From positions 1 through 64,000 of the forward strand of contig NZ_JAKRGB010000009.1 in NCBI RefSeq assembly GCF_022347725.1: 64,000 nucleotides of DNA, in the 5' to 3' direction. Positions 1-9,367 of the stretch are shown piece after piece (the stretch's first letter is position 1; the number at the start of each line of letters is the position of its first letter). The notes under the pieces are model-generated. The model saw only the letters and a list, made by a program, of their open reading frames with translations. It searched no databases and was not told the origin of the DNA. This DNA is from Ruegeria sp. Ofav3-42. GTDB lineage: Bacteria > Pseudomonadota > Alphaproteobacteria > Rhodobacterales > Rhodobacteraceae. The position numbers were made by a program, and so were the translations under genes.

Positions 1-445
1 CGAAAGTCAGTTTGGATAATCGCCCAGAGATGATGAGGGTGCTCAGCAGCGCCGTATGTTGGTTTTGGCCGACCCCCTCGCCAAAACCAACCAATCGGCC
101 CATGCGGCGAGAAAATTCTCCGATTTGCCCCAAAACCCGAGTTTTTCAACACAATCAGCCCAAAGCGGCGCCCCCAGAATTCTTCTATACTGAGATACGG
201 CCCGTCATTCCTCCCGTACGCGGTGACCGAAAATCCCATGTCCGGACAACATCACACTGTGCGCAACAAAGGATGAATTTGCTACAGCTGAGCTAATGTC
301 CGGATTGAACTGGCGGCAACGCCAATGGTGTTGCTCTTTGCGTGAAGTGTACGGGTATTCGGTTGCCACAAGTGAACCTGACACCTTTGCTAAAAGTAGA
401 GTTTTGTGGCAGACTTTTTGGATTTAGCCAAAAGGAGTTTGCCGG
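1..445. other. left-edge region without a convincing gene
   Basis: About 445 bases precede the first clear gene. The only open frame (12 to 296) has a proline- and arginine-rich, low-complexity translation with no recognisable domain and no clear Shine-Dalgarno site. A ribosome binding site (AAAGGAG, about 431-437) belongs to the gene at 446, so its promoter probably lies in roughly 300-430. I see no tRNA or repeat here. Confidence 0.5.
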
Positions 446-1372
446 ATGGCCCTGTTTTTTTCCCGCCGCACCTATAACGCCTCAAAGAAGAAATTCACTT
501 TAAAACCGGCAGCAAAAACGCGGTACGTCAATATCACCAAAACCAGCTCAGACGGGCGCATCCGAAAGGGGAGCATTGTCAAAAAAGCAAAATGGCTTGA
601 CCTCGTGCGTCAGCAAGGTGGCGACAAAGAGGTTCTGATTTACGTTCACGGGTTTAACACGTCCCAAAAAGACATGCTGGACCGATTGGCAAAGATCGAG
701 GCAGGCGTCAGGTCAAATGGTTATACAGGGGCAGTGATTGCCTATGATTGGCCAAGCGAGGGATCCGTGCATGCATATGACAGGGATCGTTCAGACGCCA
801 AAACAGTGGCACCACATCTGGTCGGGGATGGTATGATGCCACTTCTGGCCATGCCGTCACGTCCAAAGGTTCACATTTTGGCGCATTCCATGGGCGCCTT
901 TGTTGTGCTGCGCGCCTTTTCCGATTTCGGAGATTCCGCAGGGCCTGGCGACGGAAACTGGGGCGCGGATCAGGTCATGTTCGCCTCGGCTGATGTGGAT
1001 TCGACCTGGCTTGAGAAGGGCGCGTGGGGTGGTCTGGTTCTAAAAAAACGCAGCCAGCGTTTCACAAATTACTACAGCGGGCGGGACAAGGTTCTGGCGC
1101 TGGCCGGCGGGCTAATTCATGGTGGCCGGGCACGCGCCGGGCACGTCGGAATGCCCGACCTCACAGAAAAAGCTCATTGGGACATATACTGCAATCTACA
1201 ATACAAGCGCCATGTGCCAAAACCCAAACGGACCCGAGTTTATTCACATCGCTGGTGGTTCGACAATGCCGGATTTTTCAAAGACCTTGAACTGACGATT
1301 GCCGGCAAGGATGCAAAGACCATGCCAACCCGGAAGAAAACTACTACTAAAGATCTGGCATTGCTGACCTGA
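446..1372 (+). CDS. alpha/beta hydrolase of the DUF900 type
   Basis: A 308-residue alpha/beta hydrolase. Seen in the sequence: a first-strand motif VLIYVHGFNTS (about residues 63-73) that would supply the oxyanion hole, and a nucleophile elbow AHSMGA with the presumed catalytic Ser148. Candidate Asp and His residues follow in the FASADVD segment and near residues 237-245. This spacing and the HGFNT signature match the DUF900 family, whose substrates are mostly unknown. There is no signal peptide, so it is probably cytoplasmic. The start is supported by AAAGGAG just upstream. The basic C-terminal tail (TRKKTTTK) is probably disordered. It stands alone with gaps on both sides. The fold is secure; the substrate is unknown. 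Confidence 0.8.
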   Translation: MALFFSRRTYNASKKKFTLKPAAKTRYVNITKTSSDGRIRKGSIVKKAKWLDLVRQQGGDKEVLIYVHGFNTSQKDMLDRLAKIEAGVRSNGYTGAVIAYDWPSEGSVHAYDRDRSDAKTVAPHLVGDGMMPLLAMPSRPKVHILAHSMGAFVVLRAFSDFGDSAGPGDGNWGADQVMFASADVDSTWLEKGAWGGLVLKKRSQRFTNYYSGRDKVLALAGGLIHGGRARAGHVGMPDLTEKAHWDIYCNLQYKRHVPKPKRTRVYSHRWWFDNAGFFKDLELTIAGKDAKTMPTRKKTTTKDLALLT

Positions 1373-1637
1373 CCGCGATCAAATTGGAGGAAGTGCAAAA
1401 TGCACATAAACTAACAGGTCGACCGAGACTCTTTCGGGTGTCCACTTGTCCTCTCTTTGCTTAGCGGTTCTTTTTGCGATCCTCCGAGGGATCAGGCGAT
1501 CTCTGTGGTATGCGCTTGGGTTTTCAGATTCCCGTTGCTGGGCATCGTCTTCACAAGGGATTCAGAACACAATTCGGCAAGACCGATGGAGGGCGGGGTT
1601 GCGAAAGCTGCACGGCGACAACAACCGGTCAGGTAGG

Positions 1638-1868
1638 TCAGCGCAGTTCATTGCATTGTTTTCGGTCCGTCCCCAGACCTTTTCCGATGTTCAGGCCACC
1701 GGCGCCGGGCATTCCTTTTACCCTGTCCGCAAATACTTTGTAGCTTTCGCCTATCTGAGTCGCATCTGTCCTGGCCTGGGCCAGAAAGGCCTGCAACGCC
1801 GCGGTATTCTCAAATCTGAACTCTGCGCGTACGTCGATGAATCCTGCGCCCAGTTCCAGACGGTACAA
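1638..1868 (-). CDS. possible small hypothetical protein (76 aa)
   Basis: A 76-residue frame with an amphipathic, Ala/Gln/Glu-rich middle (AALQAFLAQARTDATQIG) likely to form a helix and a Gly-rich end. There is no signal peptide, membrane segment or known motif. Its composition is more protein-like than most shadow frames, but no strong ribosome binding site is visible and it overlaps another weak frame. It may be a fragment of a decayed gene. Confidence 0.25.
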   Translation of the reverse strand: MYRLELGAGFIDVRAEFRFENTAALQAFLAQARTDATQIGESYKVFADRVKGMPGAGGLNIGKGLGTDRKQCNELR

Positions 1869-2076
1869 ACTGTGTTGGTACTGTGATTGGAGTGAAGACT
1901 ATAAGGAAGAAACTTTCAAATCACTGGCTGAAGCAAGGCAACGCAACCGGGAAATCGAGGCCATGAACGTTTCTCAAGTCGGCCCGGGCATGAGAGAGAT
2001 GAAGTCTTCTCAGTTCGCCGGACAATATTTGGAAGCTTCAAAGCGCGGCAGAGAGGGAGTGAATGCCGGGGTGTAA
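1837..2076 (+). CDS. possible small hypothetical protein (79 aa)
   Basis: A 79-residue frame whose central part (FKSLAEARQRNREIEAMN) is a charged, probably helical stretch, preceded by a Cys/Trp-rich segment (LCWYCDW). No domain is recognised. An internal Met near 1963 would give a much shorter protein. It overlaps the minus-strand frame 1638-1868 at its 5' end, so at most one of the two is likely to be real as drawn. Confidence 0.25.
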   Translation: MNPAPSSRRYKLCWYCDWSEDYKEETFKSLAEARQRNREIEAMNVSQVGPGMREMKSSQFAGQYLEASKRGREGVNAGV

Positions 2077-2233
2077 GTACCTTTAGCAATGGCGACGCGG
2101 TTTACTAAAGCCGCACTTTGTTATGAGGGCAGAATGAACCCAAACCCAGTTCTTGCCAATGAAATTCCACTCACCCCGAGCATTTTGGCTCCAGTCCTGT
2201 GGAGATGACCAAACCGACTTGGACCGCCGCTGT

Positions 2234-4087
2234 TCAAACGGCGATGACAAGCACAATCAGGAACAACAGCGTCATCACACCGCCGACCTTGGAAAAGTCC
2301 GTGACCGAATATCCGCCAGGCCCCATGATCAGCGCATTCACCTGATGCGTCGGGATCAGAAACGAGTTCGATGTCGCCAGCGCCACAGTAATTGCGAACA
2401 ACGCGGGATCAGCCCCCAGTCCAATCGCGATGTTCACCGCGAGGGGAACCAAAAGCACAGTCGCGCCTACGTTGGACATCAGCAGTGTAAACACTGTTGC
2501 CAGGCCCGCGATCGCCGCCTGCGACACCCAGATCGGGGCGTCCCCCAGCAGTTTCAGAACTTGCTGTGCAATCCACTCGGCCGTGCCGGTCGATTGTACG
2601 GCCACCCCAAGCGGGATGAGGCTGGCCAACAGGAACACCGTGCTCCAACTGACTGCGCTATAGGCATCGTCTATTGTCAGAACGCGGCTGACGATCATTC
2701 CCGTGGCCCCGACGAGCAGGCAGATCGACAGTCGCAGATCTGAAAACAGGACCAGACCAAGCGCGATGGCAAAGAAAAACAAAGCCCAACCCACCTTCTG
2801 AGGAACCAGTTCTTCGTGGGGGAAGTCCGAGGTCACGACGACAAAATCGCGGTTCTTCTCCAGTCGGACCAGCGCGTCCCACGGCGTGTGGCAGACCAGT
2901 GTGTCGCCCGCCAGATAGGGGATTTCACCGATGTCTTCCTGATCGCTGGAAAGCGTCTCACCACCCCGGTAAATCGCCAGCGGAGCCAGGCCATAGACTT
3001 TACGCAACCAGCTAGACCGGCCCGTTTCACCGATCATGCCCGACCCCGGAGGGATCACAACCTCGGCAATCCCCGCCTTGCCCGGTTCCAGCGCGTCCGA
3101 AAACCGGTCCAGCCCGTCAAGTGCGGCAAGCCCATACTTTGTGGTAAATTGCTTCAGCGTTGCGGCGTCTGCGATGATTGCAAACGCTCCGGGGGCTTCG
3201 ATTACCATGTCACGTGGCGGTGCCATGATGACGGTTCCGCCCTGTTGAACGGCAATGATCTGCAGGTGGTTGCTGCGTTGGATTTCATCGACCGTCTGCC
3301 CACCAAGGTCATGGTTTTCCGGCAGTGGTACTTCGTGGATTGTTCCGACGATCCCGTACGTTGCATTGATGTATTCTTCCACGCTGAGGCCCTCTGCCCC
3401 ACCCGCATCCTGTCTGGCAGGCAAAAGAAAACGGCCCAGCACGGTAAAATACACAAGCCCCGTCACGACCAAAGCTGCGCCGACAGGCGTGACATCGAAC
3501 AGGCCGAATGTCTCCATCTGTTGCTCGGCAGGCAACGTGCCGTTGATTGTCAAGATCAGATCGTTGAGCAGGATCAGGGGTGACGAGCCAACCATCGTCA
3601 TCGTCCCGCCCAGAATGGCGCAGAACCCCATCGGCATCAGCAGGCGCGACATCGGCAAACCTGTCCGCACGGAAATCCGTGATACGACAGGCAGAAACAA
3701 TGCAGCGGCGCCGACGTTCTGCATGAAGGATGAGATGACGCCCACGATCGAAGAAATCAGCAACATGATCCGGGTCTCGGTCGCCCCGCCCACCCGCATG
3801 ATCCAGCGGGCCACGTGCGACAGGACCCCGGTCCGATCCAGCCCGGCCCCGATGATCATGACGGCGATGATGGAAATCACCGCGTTGCTGGCGAAACCGT
3901 CAAACAGATGCCGGGGGTCGGCCAGGCCCTGTAAGCCGGGCACGGCGGACAGAACGCCTAACGTGACCATGATCAGTATGGCCGCCACATCGACCCGGAC
4001 GATTTCCGAGACAAAAAGAAACACCGTAACGCCCAACAGGATCAATACTACGACCATTTCTGTCGTAAGCCCGAATGCTTCCATCAT
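2234..4087 (-). CDS. SLC13/DASS-family anion permease with RCK_C domains
   Basis: A 617-residue integral membrane protein of the SLC13 (divalent anion:Na+ symporter) family. Hydrophobic segments fill residues 1-200 and 430-617. They flank a soluble insert (about 210-400) that looks like two TrkA-C/RCK_C regulatory domains, the usual layout of bacterial sulfate-type SLC13 carriers of about 600 residues. Conserved-looking stretches include SSFMQNVGAAALFLPV in the first half and LMSNVGATVLLVPLAV in the second. It is the last gene of the minus-strand run headed by the ROK regulator, separated from the metallophosphoesterase by a hairpin. Inference: it may move sulfate released by the choline-sulfatase across the divergent promoter. 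Direction and substrate cannot be read from sequence. Confidence 0.85.
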   Translation of the reverse strand: MMEAFGLTTEMVVVLILLGVTVFLFVSEIVRVDVAAILIMVTLGVLSAVPGLQGLADPRHLFDGFASNAVISIIAVMIIGAGLDRTGVLSHVARWIMRVGGATETRIMLLISSIVGVISSFMQNVGAAALFLPVVSRISVRTGLPMSRLLMPMGFCAILGGTMTMVGSSPLILLNDLILTINGTLPAEQQMETFGLFDVTPVGAALVVTGLVYFTVLGRFLLPARQDAGGAEGLSVEEYINATYGIVGTIHEVPLPENHDLGGQTVDEIQRSNHLQIIAVQQGGTVIMAPPRDMVIEAPGAFAIIADAATLKQFTTKYGLAALDGLDRFSDALEPGKAGIAEVVIPPGSGMIGETGRSSWLRKVYGLAPLAIYRGGETLSSDQEDIGEIPYLAGDTLVCHTPWDALVRLEKNRDFVVVTSDFPHEELVPQKVGWALFFFAIALGLVLFSDLRLSICLLVGATGMIVSRVLTIDDAYSAVSWSTVFLLASLIPLGVAVQSTGTAEWIAQQVLKLLGDAPIWVSQAAIAGLATVFTLLMSNVGATVLLVPLAVNIAIGLGADPALFAITVALATSNSFLIPTHQVNALIMGPGGYSVTDFSKVGGVMTLLFLIVLVIAV

Positions 4088-4149
4088 GTTCTTTCTACCT
4101 TGGGTTTGAGTTTTGGTCCGCCCGTGCGATCAGGCCATCGATGCCCCGC

Positions 4150-4184
4150 AAAAAAGGAACCCCCACCGAATGTTCTGGTGAGGG
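4150..4184 (-). terminator. hairpin with T-tract between metallophosphoesterase and SLC13 gene
   Basis: On the minus strand an 8-bp stem with one mismatch (4160-4167 pairing with 4177-4184) is followed by TTCC and a run of six T (4150-4155). It lies just after the metallophosphoesterase stop and before the SLC13 start. It looks like a rho-independent terminator or attenuator that would lower SLC13 expression relative to upstream genes. Confidence 0.55.
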
Positions 4185-4200
4185 TCAAGTCTTGGGGAGT

Positions 4201-6003
4201 TCAGATTTTCCGAGCGTGCCGCGCGCGGACAGCCTCCAGCAGCGGCCGCGGGTTGTTGCAGCGGTCAATGGCTCCGTTGCGCACGAAATACCCCCGATCC
4301 ACATCGACCAGAGTATCGCAGTATACGCGCGTGTTTCTGAGCCTTGGCCGGGCATCCATCGCCTCAAGCACCCGTGCGATGGACGCATCGTCGTCGGTAT
4401 GCGGGACGGCGGGATTGTCTCCGGCGACCCGCAGATGCGCCGATGCTTTCAGGCCGTGGACCGCAGCCGCATTGTCCATTGCGATCAGCCGATCAGCCAC
4501 TGGGTCGGTGTTTCCCACCCGGAAAACCGCGCCGACGATTCCGCAGGATTTCGGCATCGCCGCCAGCGCGGCAAGTTGGTCGGAATCCGTCGTGTTGAAC
4601 CCGTGGTTGATGACGTGGAAATAGGTGCCCTCGGCCTTGATGTCGTCCTTCGTGCGCATCCGGGAGACGTAGATCGGCAGACCGGTAGCCTGATGCGCCC
4701 TGGTCAACAGATCAGCTGAGGCCTCAACATCGCGCCAATTCAGCGAGATTTCCCAGTCCGCCAGATTGCCTGCTTCGGCCGCAATCATGTCCAGCACCGT
4801 TTCATTGACGCTCCAACCGAACAGCGTAGTCCGAAACCCCAGATGTTTGAGAACGGCCAGTCGGGCGCGCCGCGCGGGATCCAGCAAATCATGGAGCGGG
4901 ATGCGAATGTCGCGCACGCCCATCTCTTGCAGCGCCAGAAGGTGATAATCGTTGCGCACGGGTTTTCGGTCAAACTCGTCCAGACCGCCGCTGGGCGGAA
5001 CTTCCGAGATTTCGGCCCAATTCTGGCGCAGGTCAAACCCGATCAGCGGATTGGTGTTCTCTCGCGGTTCAGGTGCCAGTTCCAGCATCTCGCGGGCCGG
5101 TTTTTCACCCGGCGCCAACTCGGCCCCGTTCGTGCGCACAAATTTGGTGACGTGGCCGTTTTCGTAAACGTTGACCACGAAGTAACCCAGCTTGGCGGCG
5201 TCATTGCGGCCAAATTCGCTGCCTTCGGGTGGGATCGCGCGCAGCATTTCCGAATAATCCTGCCGGACAAAGCTGGTGGCCGGAGCAAGGTAGAAATCCG
5301 TCTCCCCATAGCGGTCATACCAGAAATTATGGGCATGACCCGAGAACATGGCCTCAATCCCATGCTTTTCGAGCAATCCCAACAGCCATCCCCTGCCCGG
5401 CTGATCGGTGTTGTCATAATGATCCAGCTCATCGGGGTAACACAGATAGGCCGGATGATGCAGCATCAGCATGACGCGTTGTCCTTGGGCATCAGCCAGT
5501 TCAGCCTCGACCCAGCGTTGCTGATCCGCTTCGGCCTGAAGTCCGGAATTGATCAATTGCGCGTTCAGCAGAATGAAGCGTACGCCACCCTTTTCGAGAC
5601 TGTGGTAATGAGCGCCAAACTCCCCTTCCCAGGCTTCGATCATCTCGGGCGTGGTCGGGCTGGCCGGGCCACCACTGATCGGCGTGTCTCCGATATCGTG
5701 GTTGCCTGGCAGAACATGGATCGGCACGGACAAGTCCGAAACGATTTCGCGGTAAGCATTGGCCGCCTGCGCATAAAGCGCGCCGGTTTCAGGAACGGGA
5801 TGCAGCAGGTCGCCGAGGTGGACAACGAAGTCCACCTCTCTGCGATTGATGTCTGCGACGACATACCGGAACCTTCTGTTCGCGCGGGCATTTACCGGGA
5901 AGGGTGAGTTACAGCTGTCTTCATCCGGATTGACATGCGTGTCCGAGATCACAGCAAAGCTGTAGTTGAACCGTCCCAACCCAGCGTTGTCTACGTTAAC
6001 CAT
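4201..6003 (-). CDS. two-domain metallophosphoesterase
   Basis: A 600-residue protein whose first 270 or so residues are a calcineurin-like metallophosphoesterase. The metal-binding motifs are all present in order: SDTH (D21, H23), GDLLH (D65), GNHD (N101, H102), HHP (H182-H183) and GHAH (H223, H225). The closest familiar pattern is that of class III cyclic or glycerol-phosphodiesterases. The C-terminal 300 residues (from about FDLRQNWAE) look like a TIM-barrel-type domain with repeated beta-alpha units and no assigned function. There is no signal peptide, so it is probably cytoplasmic. It sits in one run with TctAB and the ROK regulator, next to choline-sulfatase. Inference: it may hydrolyse a phosphoester imported by the same locus, for example a glycerophospho- or phosphocholine compound. 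The domain assignment is firm; the substrate is not. Confidence 0.75.
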   Translation of the reverse strand: MVNVDNAGLGRFNYSFAVISDTHVNPDEDSCNSPFPVNARANRRFRYVVADINRREVDFVVHLGDLLHPVPETGALYAQAANAYREIVSDLSVPIHVLPGNHDIGDTPISGGPASPTTPEMIEAWEGEFGAHYHSLEKGGVRFILLNAQLINSGLQAEADQQRWVEAELADAQGQRVMLMLHHPAYLCYPDELDHYDNTDQPGRGWLLGLLEKHGIEAMFSGHAHNFWYDRYGETDFYLAPATSFVRQDYSEMLRAIPPEGSEFGRNDAAKLGYFVVNVYENGHVTKFVRTNGAELAPGEKPAREMLELAPEPRENTNPLIGFDLRQNWAEISEVPPSGGLDEFDRKPVRNDYHLLALQEMGVRDIRIPLHDLLDPARRARLAVLKHLGFRTTLFGWSVNETVLDMIAAEAGNLADWEISLNWRDVEASADLLTRAHQATGLPIYVSRMRTKDDIKAEGTYFHVINHGFNTTDSDQLAALAAMPKSCGIVGAVFRVGNTDPVADRLIAMDNAAAVHGLKASAHLRVAGDNPAVPHTDDDASIARVLEAMDARPRLRNTRVYCDTLVDVDRGYFVRNGAIDRCNNPRPLLEAVRARHARKI

Positions 6004-6034
6004 CTTGTTTTCCTTAGTTTTAGGGTTAATCAGG

Positions 6035-7543
6035 TCAGCCGCCAGTCGTCAGAACCGAAGCCTCGCCCGTACGCGATGCACGAATGCGGGACCGGATCAG
6101 CACGAAGATCGACAGGGCAGTAAGCAACCAGAAGAGCCAGCAGATCGCGTTTCTGACGAAGATCGACAGGTTGCCGTCGGACAACAGCAGGGACTGTCGG
6201 AAGTTGTCTTCTAACAGTGGTCCCAACACGAAGGCGATCAGGAACGGCGCGACCGGCACTTCCAGACGCAACATCGTGAAACCAACCAGCCCCATGCACA
6301 GCATCACCAGAATGTCGAACAGGTTGTTGTTCACCGCATAGGCGCCATAGACACACAGGGTAAAGACAATCGGGTAAAGGATACGGTTCGGGATTAGCGC
6401 AACGCGGCTGAACGTTTTGATCGCGACCTTGCCGACCACGAAAAGATAGGCCGAGCTGAGCAGAATACCCATGAACAGCGCGTAGATCATCGGCAGGTTT
6501 TCCGCGAACAGGATCGGACCCGGACGCAGCCCGTGGATCATGAACGCACCCAGGATCACTGCCGTGATAACGTCTCCGGGAACGCCCAGAGCCAGCAGCG
6601 GGATCATGGTTGCACCGGCAACGCCGTTGTTGCCCGCCTCGGCAGCAGCAACGCCTTCCGGCTCACCCTTACCGAAGTTTTCGGGGTGCTTCGAGTTTCT
6701 GCGCGCTTCACTATAGCTCAGGAACGCTGCTGGTGCGCCGCCGATACCTGGGATTGCGCCGAGGATAACGCCGATAAAGCTGCCGCGAACCACGGATTTC
6801 AGCGTCTTGCGGAATTCAGCAAAGCTTGCACCGCCACCCAGCTCCTGCCGCTGCGATCCGGGCGGGCGCGGACGACGGGTTGCGCGGTCGAGGATTTCGG
6901 GGATCGCAAACAGGCCGATGAGTACCGGAATAAAGTTCAGTCCGGACATCAGTTCGAAGTTGCCAAAGATGAACCGGTTGGTGCCGTAGATCAGATCAAG
7001 CCCCACCGTGGCCAGCAACAGACCCAGGCAAGCTGACAGAATACCTTTGGTCAGGCTTGGGCCGGCGACACCTGCGATAATTGTCAGCGAGAAGACAATC
7101 AACGTGAAGAACTCGGGCGGACCAAACCGCAGCGCAAAGGTAGCCAGGAACCCGGCGAACATGATCAGCGCGATATTCGAGATCAGATCGGCCACACAGG
7201 ATGCGTAAAGCGCGATATCCAACGCCTTTCGCGCCTGCCCCTTCTGCGCCAGTGGGTACCCATCCAGAATGGTGCAGGATGCGGCTGGGGTTCCGGGTGT
7301 TTTGATCAGGATCGCTGTCAGGGACCCTCCATACAGGCCGCCCTTGTACACACCAAGCAACAGCAGGATGCCGGTTACAGGCTGCATCGTAAACGTGAAT
7401 GGCAATGCCAGAGCCACGCCCATTGGCGTGGTCATTCCTGGAATCGCGCCGATGATCGTTCCGATCAAAACGCCGATCCCGATAACGAGAATGTTTTCGA
7501 GACTAAAAAATAGCTCGAAAGCGATGGATAGGTTTTCTAACAT
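6035..7543 (-). CDS. TctA-family large permease of a TTT transporter
   Basis: A 502-residue, strongly hydrophobic protein of the TctA family, the large membrane subunit of tripartite tricarboxylate transporters. The family start is visible (IGAIPGMTTPMGVALALPFT), followed by GGLYGGSLTAILIKTPGTPA and, in the second half, GAIPGIGGAPAAFLSYSEA, the duplicated glycine/proline-rich motifs of TctA. Length is normal for the family. It follows TctB by 13 bp and precedes the metallophosphoesterase by 31 bp. The matching binding protein TctC is encoded divergently at 9368. With TctB it would energise uptake of whatever TctC binds, probably choline-O-sulfate or a related sulfate ester judging from neighbours. 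Confidence 0.92.
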   Translation of the reverse strand: MLENLSIAFELFFSLENILVIGIGVLIGTIIGAIPGMTTPMGVALALPFTFTMQPVTGILLLLGVYKGGLYGGSLTAILIKTPGTPAASCTILDGYPLAQKGQARKALDIALYASCVADLISNIALIMFAGFLATFALRFGPPEFFTLIVFSLTIIAGVAGPSLTKGILSACLGLLLATVGLDLIYGTNRFIFGNFELMSGLNFIPVLIGLFAIPEILDRATRRPRPPGSQRQELGGGASFAEFRKTLKSVVRGSFIGVILGAIPGIGGAPAAFLSYSEARRNSKHPENFGKGEPEGVAAAEAGNNGVAGATMIPLLALGVPGDVITAVILGAFMIHGLRPGPILFAENLPMIYALFMGILLSSAYLFVVGKVAIKTFSRVALIPNRILYPIVFTLCVYGAYAVNNNLFDILVMLCMGLVGFTMLRLEVPVAPFLIAFVLGPLLEDNFRQSLLLSDGNLSIFVRNAICWLFWLLTALSIFVLIRSRIRASRTGEASVLTTGG

Positions 7544-7556
7544 CTCAGGTCACTCC

Positions 7557-8072
7557 TCAGAGCAGCGTTTCAAAGATGCCCAACGGCATCGGCACGCCAG
7601 CGACGTGCAGAAAAAACAGATACAGAAGGATGGGCAGAAGCAGGCTGATCGGAACGATGAAATACCATTTCCGCTCGCCAAAAAAGAGCATCATGGAGAG
7701 CATCAGAACGATAGAACTGGCAACCACGCCCAAGCTCGTCAACGCAAAGTAAAACAGGAACAATGCGAAGATCAGGACGACAGTGCGCAAGGTGCCGGGA
7801 AGCGTTTCAAGCTTGTACATCGCGTCTTCTTCGGCGTCCTCTTCGGCATCAAGCTCGGGTACTTTGAGAAAGTATGATTCTGCCAACAGGCAGACCGCAA
7901 CGAACATAACCGCAAGTGCAATAACGCTCGGCCAGAATTCGGGCGATAACGCCGAAATCTCCACATTGCCCGGTGAATCGACACCCGCGGGTATCAACAC
8001 AGCAAGCGTTAAGATCCCTAGGATCAGGAACATCGCCCCCGCTAATAAGTCTCTACGTTTTGTGGGTTCCAC
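7557..8072 (-). CDS. TctB-family small permease of a TTT transporter
   Basis: A 171-residue membrane protein with about four hydrophobic segments (residues 9-30, 43-65, 92-125 and 133-155), the size and layout of the poorly conserved TctB subunit. The acidic loop LDAEEDAEEDAM near residues 75-86 is unusual. The start is GTG, chosen because GGGAGG lies 9 bases upstream, inside the last codons of the ROK gene, implying translational coupling with the regulator. It forms the membrane part of the transporter with TctA immediately downstream. Confidence 0.88.
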   Translation of the reverse strand: MEPTKRRDLLAGAMFLILGILTLAVLIPAGVDSPGNVEISALSPEFWPSVIALAVMFVAVCLLAESYFLKVPELDAEEDAEEDAMYKLETLPGTLRTVVLIFALFLFYFALTSLGVVASSIVLMLSMMLFFGERKWYFIVPISLLLPILLYLFFLHVAGVPMPLGIFETLL

Positions 8073-8074
8073 AA

Positions 8075-9274
8075 CTATTTTCCTCCCTTTAGTGCGTTCA
8101 AGTCCAGTTTTGCGTTTGCGATGTTCTCACTCAGCGAAAGCAGGCGGGCTGCGCCCATTTGCGTCATCTCGCTGCGCTGGATTTTGACCGATTGCTGCAA
8201 ATCGGCCTTCAAAATGTCGATCTGACTGCAAAACGCGTCGAAATAGTACGGCGACTGCGCCAAAGGGCCGGCCAGCAACACCATTTCTGGCTGCAGTACC
8301 GTCAGCGTTAAGGAAAAGCAGCTTGCGGCTCTGGCACCGAATTCCTCCAGCACCGCCTTGCACTTTTCGTCACCCTTGTCGGCTAACGAAACGATCTCCC
8401 AGATCTTCCGCGCCCTTTCCCGATCGGACAGTGAAACAAAATCGCTTGGACTTAGAATTTGGCGCAGCAGTGCAGTACCACCACAAAGATCGGATAGCGA
8501 AACCGGAACGTTCGAGGCGACGCCATCTGTGACCCGCGCTTCTGTCAGGAGGCCGCCAGTCCGACTTACCCCGCTATATTCAGATCCGTTTAGCTGAAAG
8601 CCAACGCCGAAACCAAGCGAGCAATAGATTGTGACAACGTTCTCGATGTCCCGCGCGACCCCAAAGGCCACTTCTGAATGACAGATCGCTGCACTCGGAG
8701 TCTCCAAAACGACGGGGACGTTTAGTTCCCGCCCGACGATCTCGCAAACGTTGACCTCTTCAAGCCAACCGAGTGTCGGTGCCGAGACAACTGTTCCACG
8801 GGCTTTGTCGAGATCGCCCGCAATTGTAACGCCTACCCCAAACAATCTACTTCGATCCAACACATGCTCGCCGATCAATTCCTCAGCGTGTCGGCAGCAA
8901 ACCTTAAGAAATTCCTGAGCATCTGCCGGATCAACCTGACCCGCATCCCAAGATGCGATGCGATTGTTCGAAAGGTCAGCGAGAGTCACCATTTGCTGAA
9001 AGGCATTGATTCCTATGCCGATGACAAAGCCGCCGGAATTTTCCACCATTAGCTTCTTTGATCGCGGCCCTCTGCGGGCTTCAGGCTTAGAGGCGTCTGC
9101 TTCCTGAACCAGACGCGCATCAATCAAATCGCGCGTAATCCTAGAGACGCTTGCCGCATTGAGATTCAGTCGCTCAGCGATCTGTGTTCTCGAAATGGTA
9201 CCTGCGCCAAGTATCTCACTGAGCACTCTTTGGCGGTTGCCTAATCCGATCTCTTCTTGTGACCAACCTGTCAT
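8075..9274 (-). CDS. ROK-family transcriptional regulator
   Basis: A 399-residue regulator with an N-terminal winged helix-turn-helix (about 15-70; TISRTQIAERLNLNAASVS is the recognition part) and a C-terminal ROK sugar-kinase-like domain (GIGINAFQQMVTLADL onward). A perfect AGGAGG supports the start. It is divergent from tctC and is the first gene of the TctB-TctA-phosphoesterase-SLC13 run, so it probably controls both directions from the 93-bp intergenic region. ROK regulators usually sense sugars. Its use beside choline-sulfatase, where BetI or LysR types are more familiar, is unusual and leaves the inducer open. Confidence 0.9.
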   Translation of the reverse strand: MTGWSQEEIGLGNRQRVLSEILGAGTISRTQIAERLNLNAASVSRITRDLIDARLVQEADASKPEARRGPRSKKLMVENSGGFVIGIGINAFQQMVTLADLSNNRIASWDAGQVDPADAQEFLKVCCRHAEELIGEHVLDRSRLFGVGVTIAGDLDKARGTVVSAPTLGWLEEVNVCEIVGRELNVPVVLETPSAAICHSEVAFGVARDIENVVTIYCSLGFGVGFQLNGSEYSGVSRTGGLLTEARVTDGVASNVPVSLSDLCGGTALLRQILSPSDFVSLSDRERARKIWEIVSLADKGDEKCKAVLEEFGARAASCFSLTLTVLQPEMVLLAGPLAQSPYYFDAFCSQIDILKADLQQSVKIQRSEMTQMGAARLLSLSENIANAKLDLNALKGGK

Positions 9275-9295
9275 TTTGGGCCTCCTGAATGTATC

Positions 9296-9324
9296 TTTAC
9301 TTAATTATTTACTTACAGCAAGTA
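9296..9324. promoter_or_regulatory. candidate ROK operator in the divergent intergenic region
   Basis: The AT-rich gap between the ROK gene and tctC holds two direct copies of TTTACTTA (9296-9303 and 9308-9315, 12 bp apart). The second copy forms a short dyad TACTT-N5-AAGTA (9310-9324). Position between divergent starts and AT-rich dyad character fit a ROK-type operator. Assignment is by position and symmetry only. Confidence 0.45.
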
Positions 9325-9367
9325 TTTTATTATAGTGAAACCTGTCCAATTCAGGGAGACGCAACAA

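Larger units (their letters stand above)
1373..2233. other. 860-base stretch without a secure gene
   Basis: No open frame here has a domain I recognise. Two short ones (1638-1868 minus and 1837-2076 plus) have plausible protein-like composition and are listed separately at low confidence; they overlap tail to tail. The rest reads as degenerate sequence with many short frames on both strands, which could be decayed coding DNA. I found no clean hairpin terminator or repeat. Confidence 0.4.

Noticed and set aside
12..296. 94-residue open frame at the left edge
   Set aside because: Pro/Arg-rich translation, no ribosome binding site and no domain; typical chance frame in GC-rich DNA.
4843..5907. 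354-residue plus-strand frame
   Set aside because: It is antisense to the metallophosphoesterase, whose motifs are intact; a shadow frame produced by codon bias.
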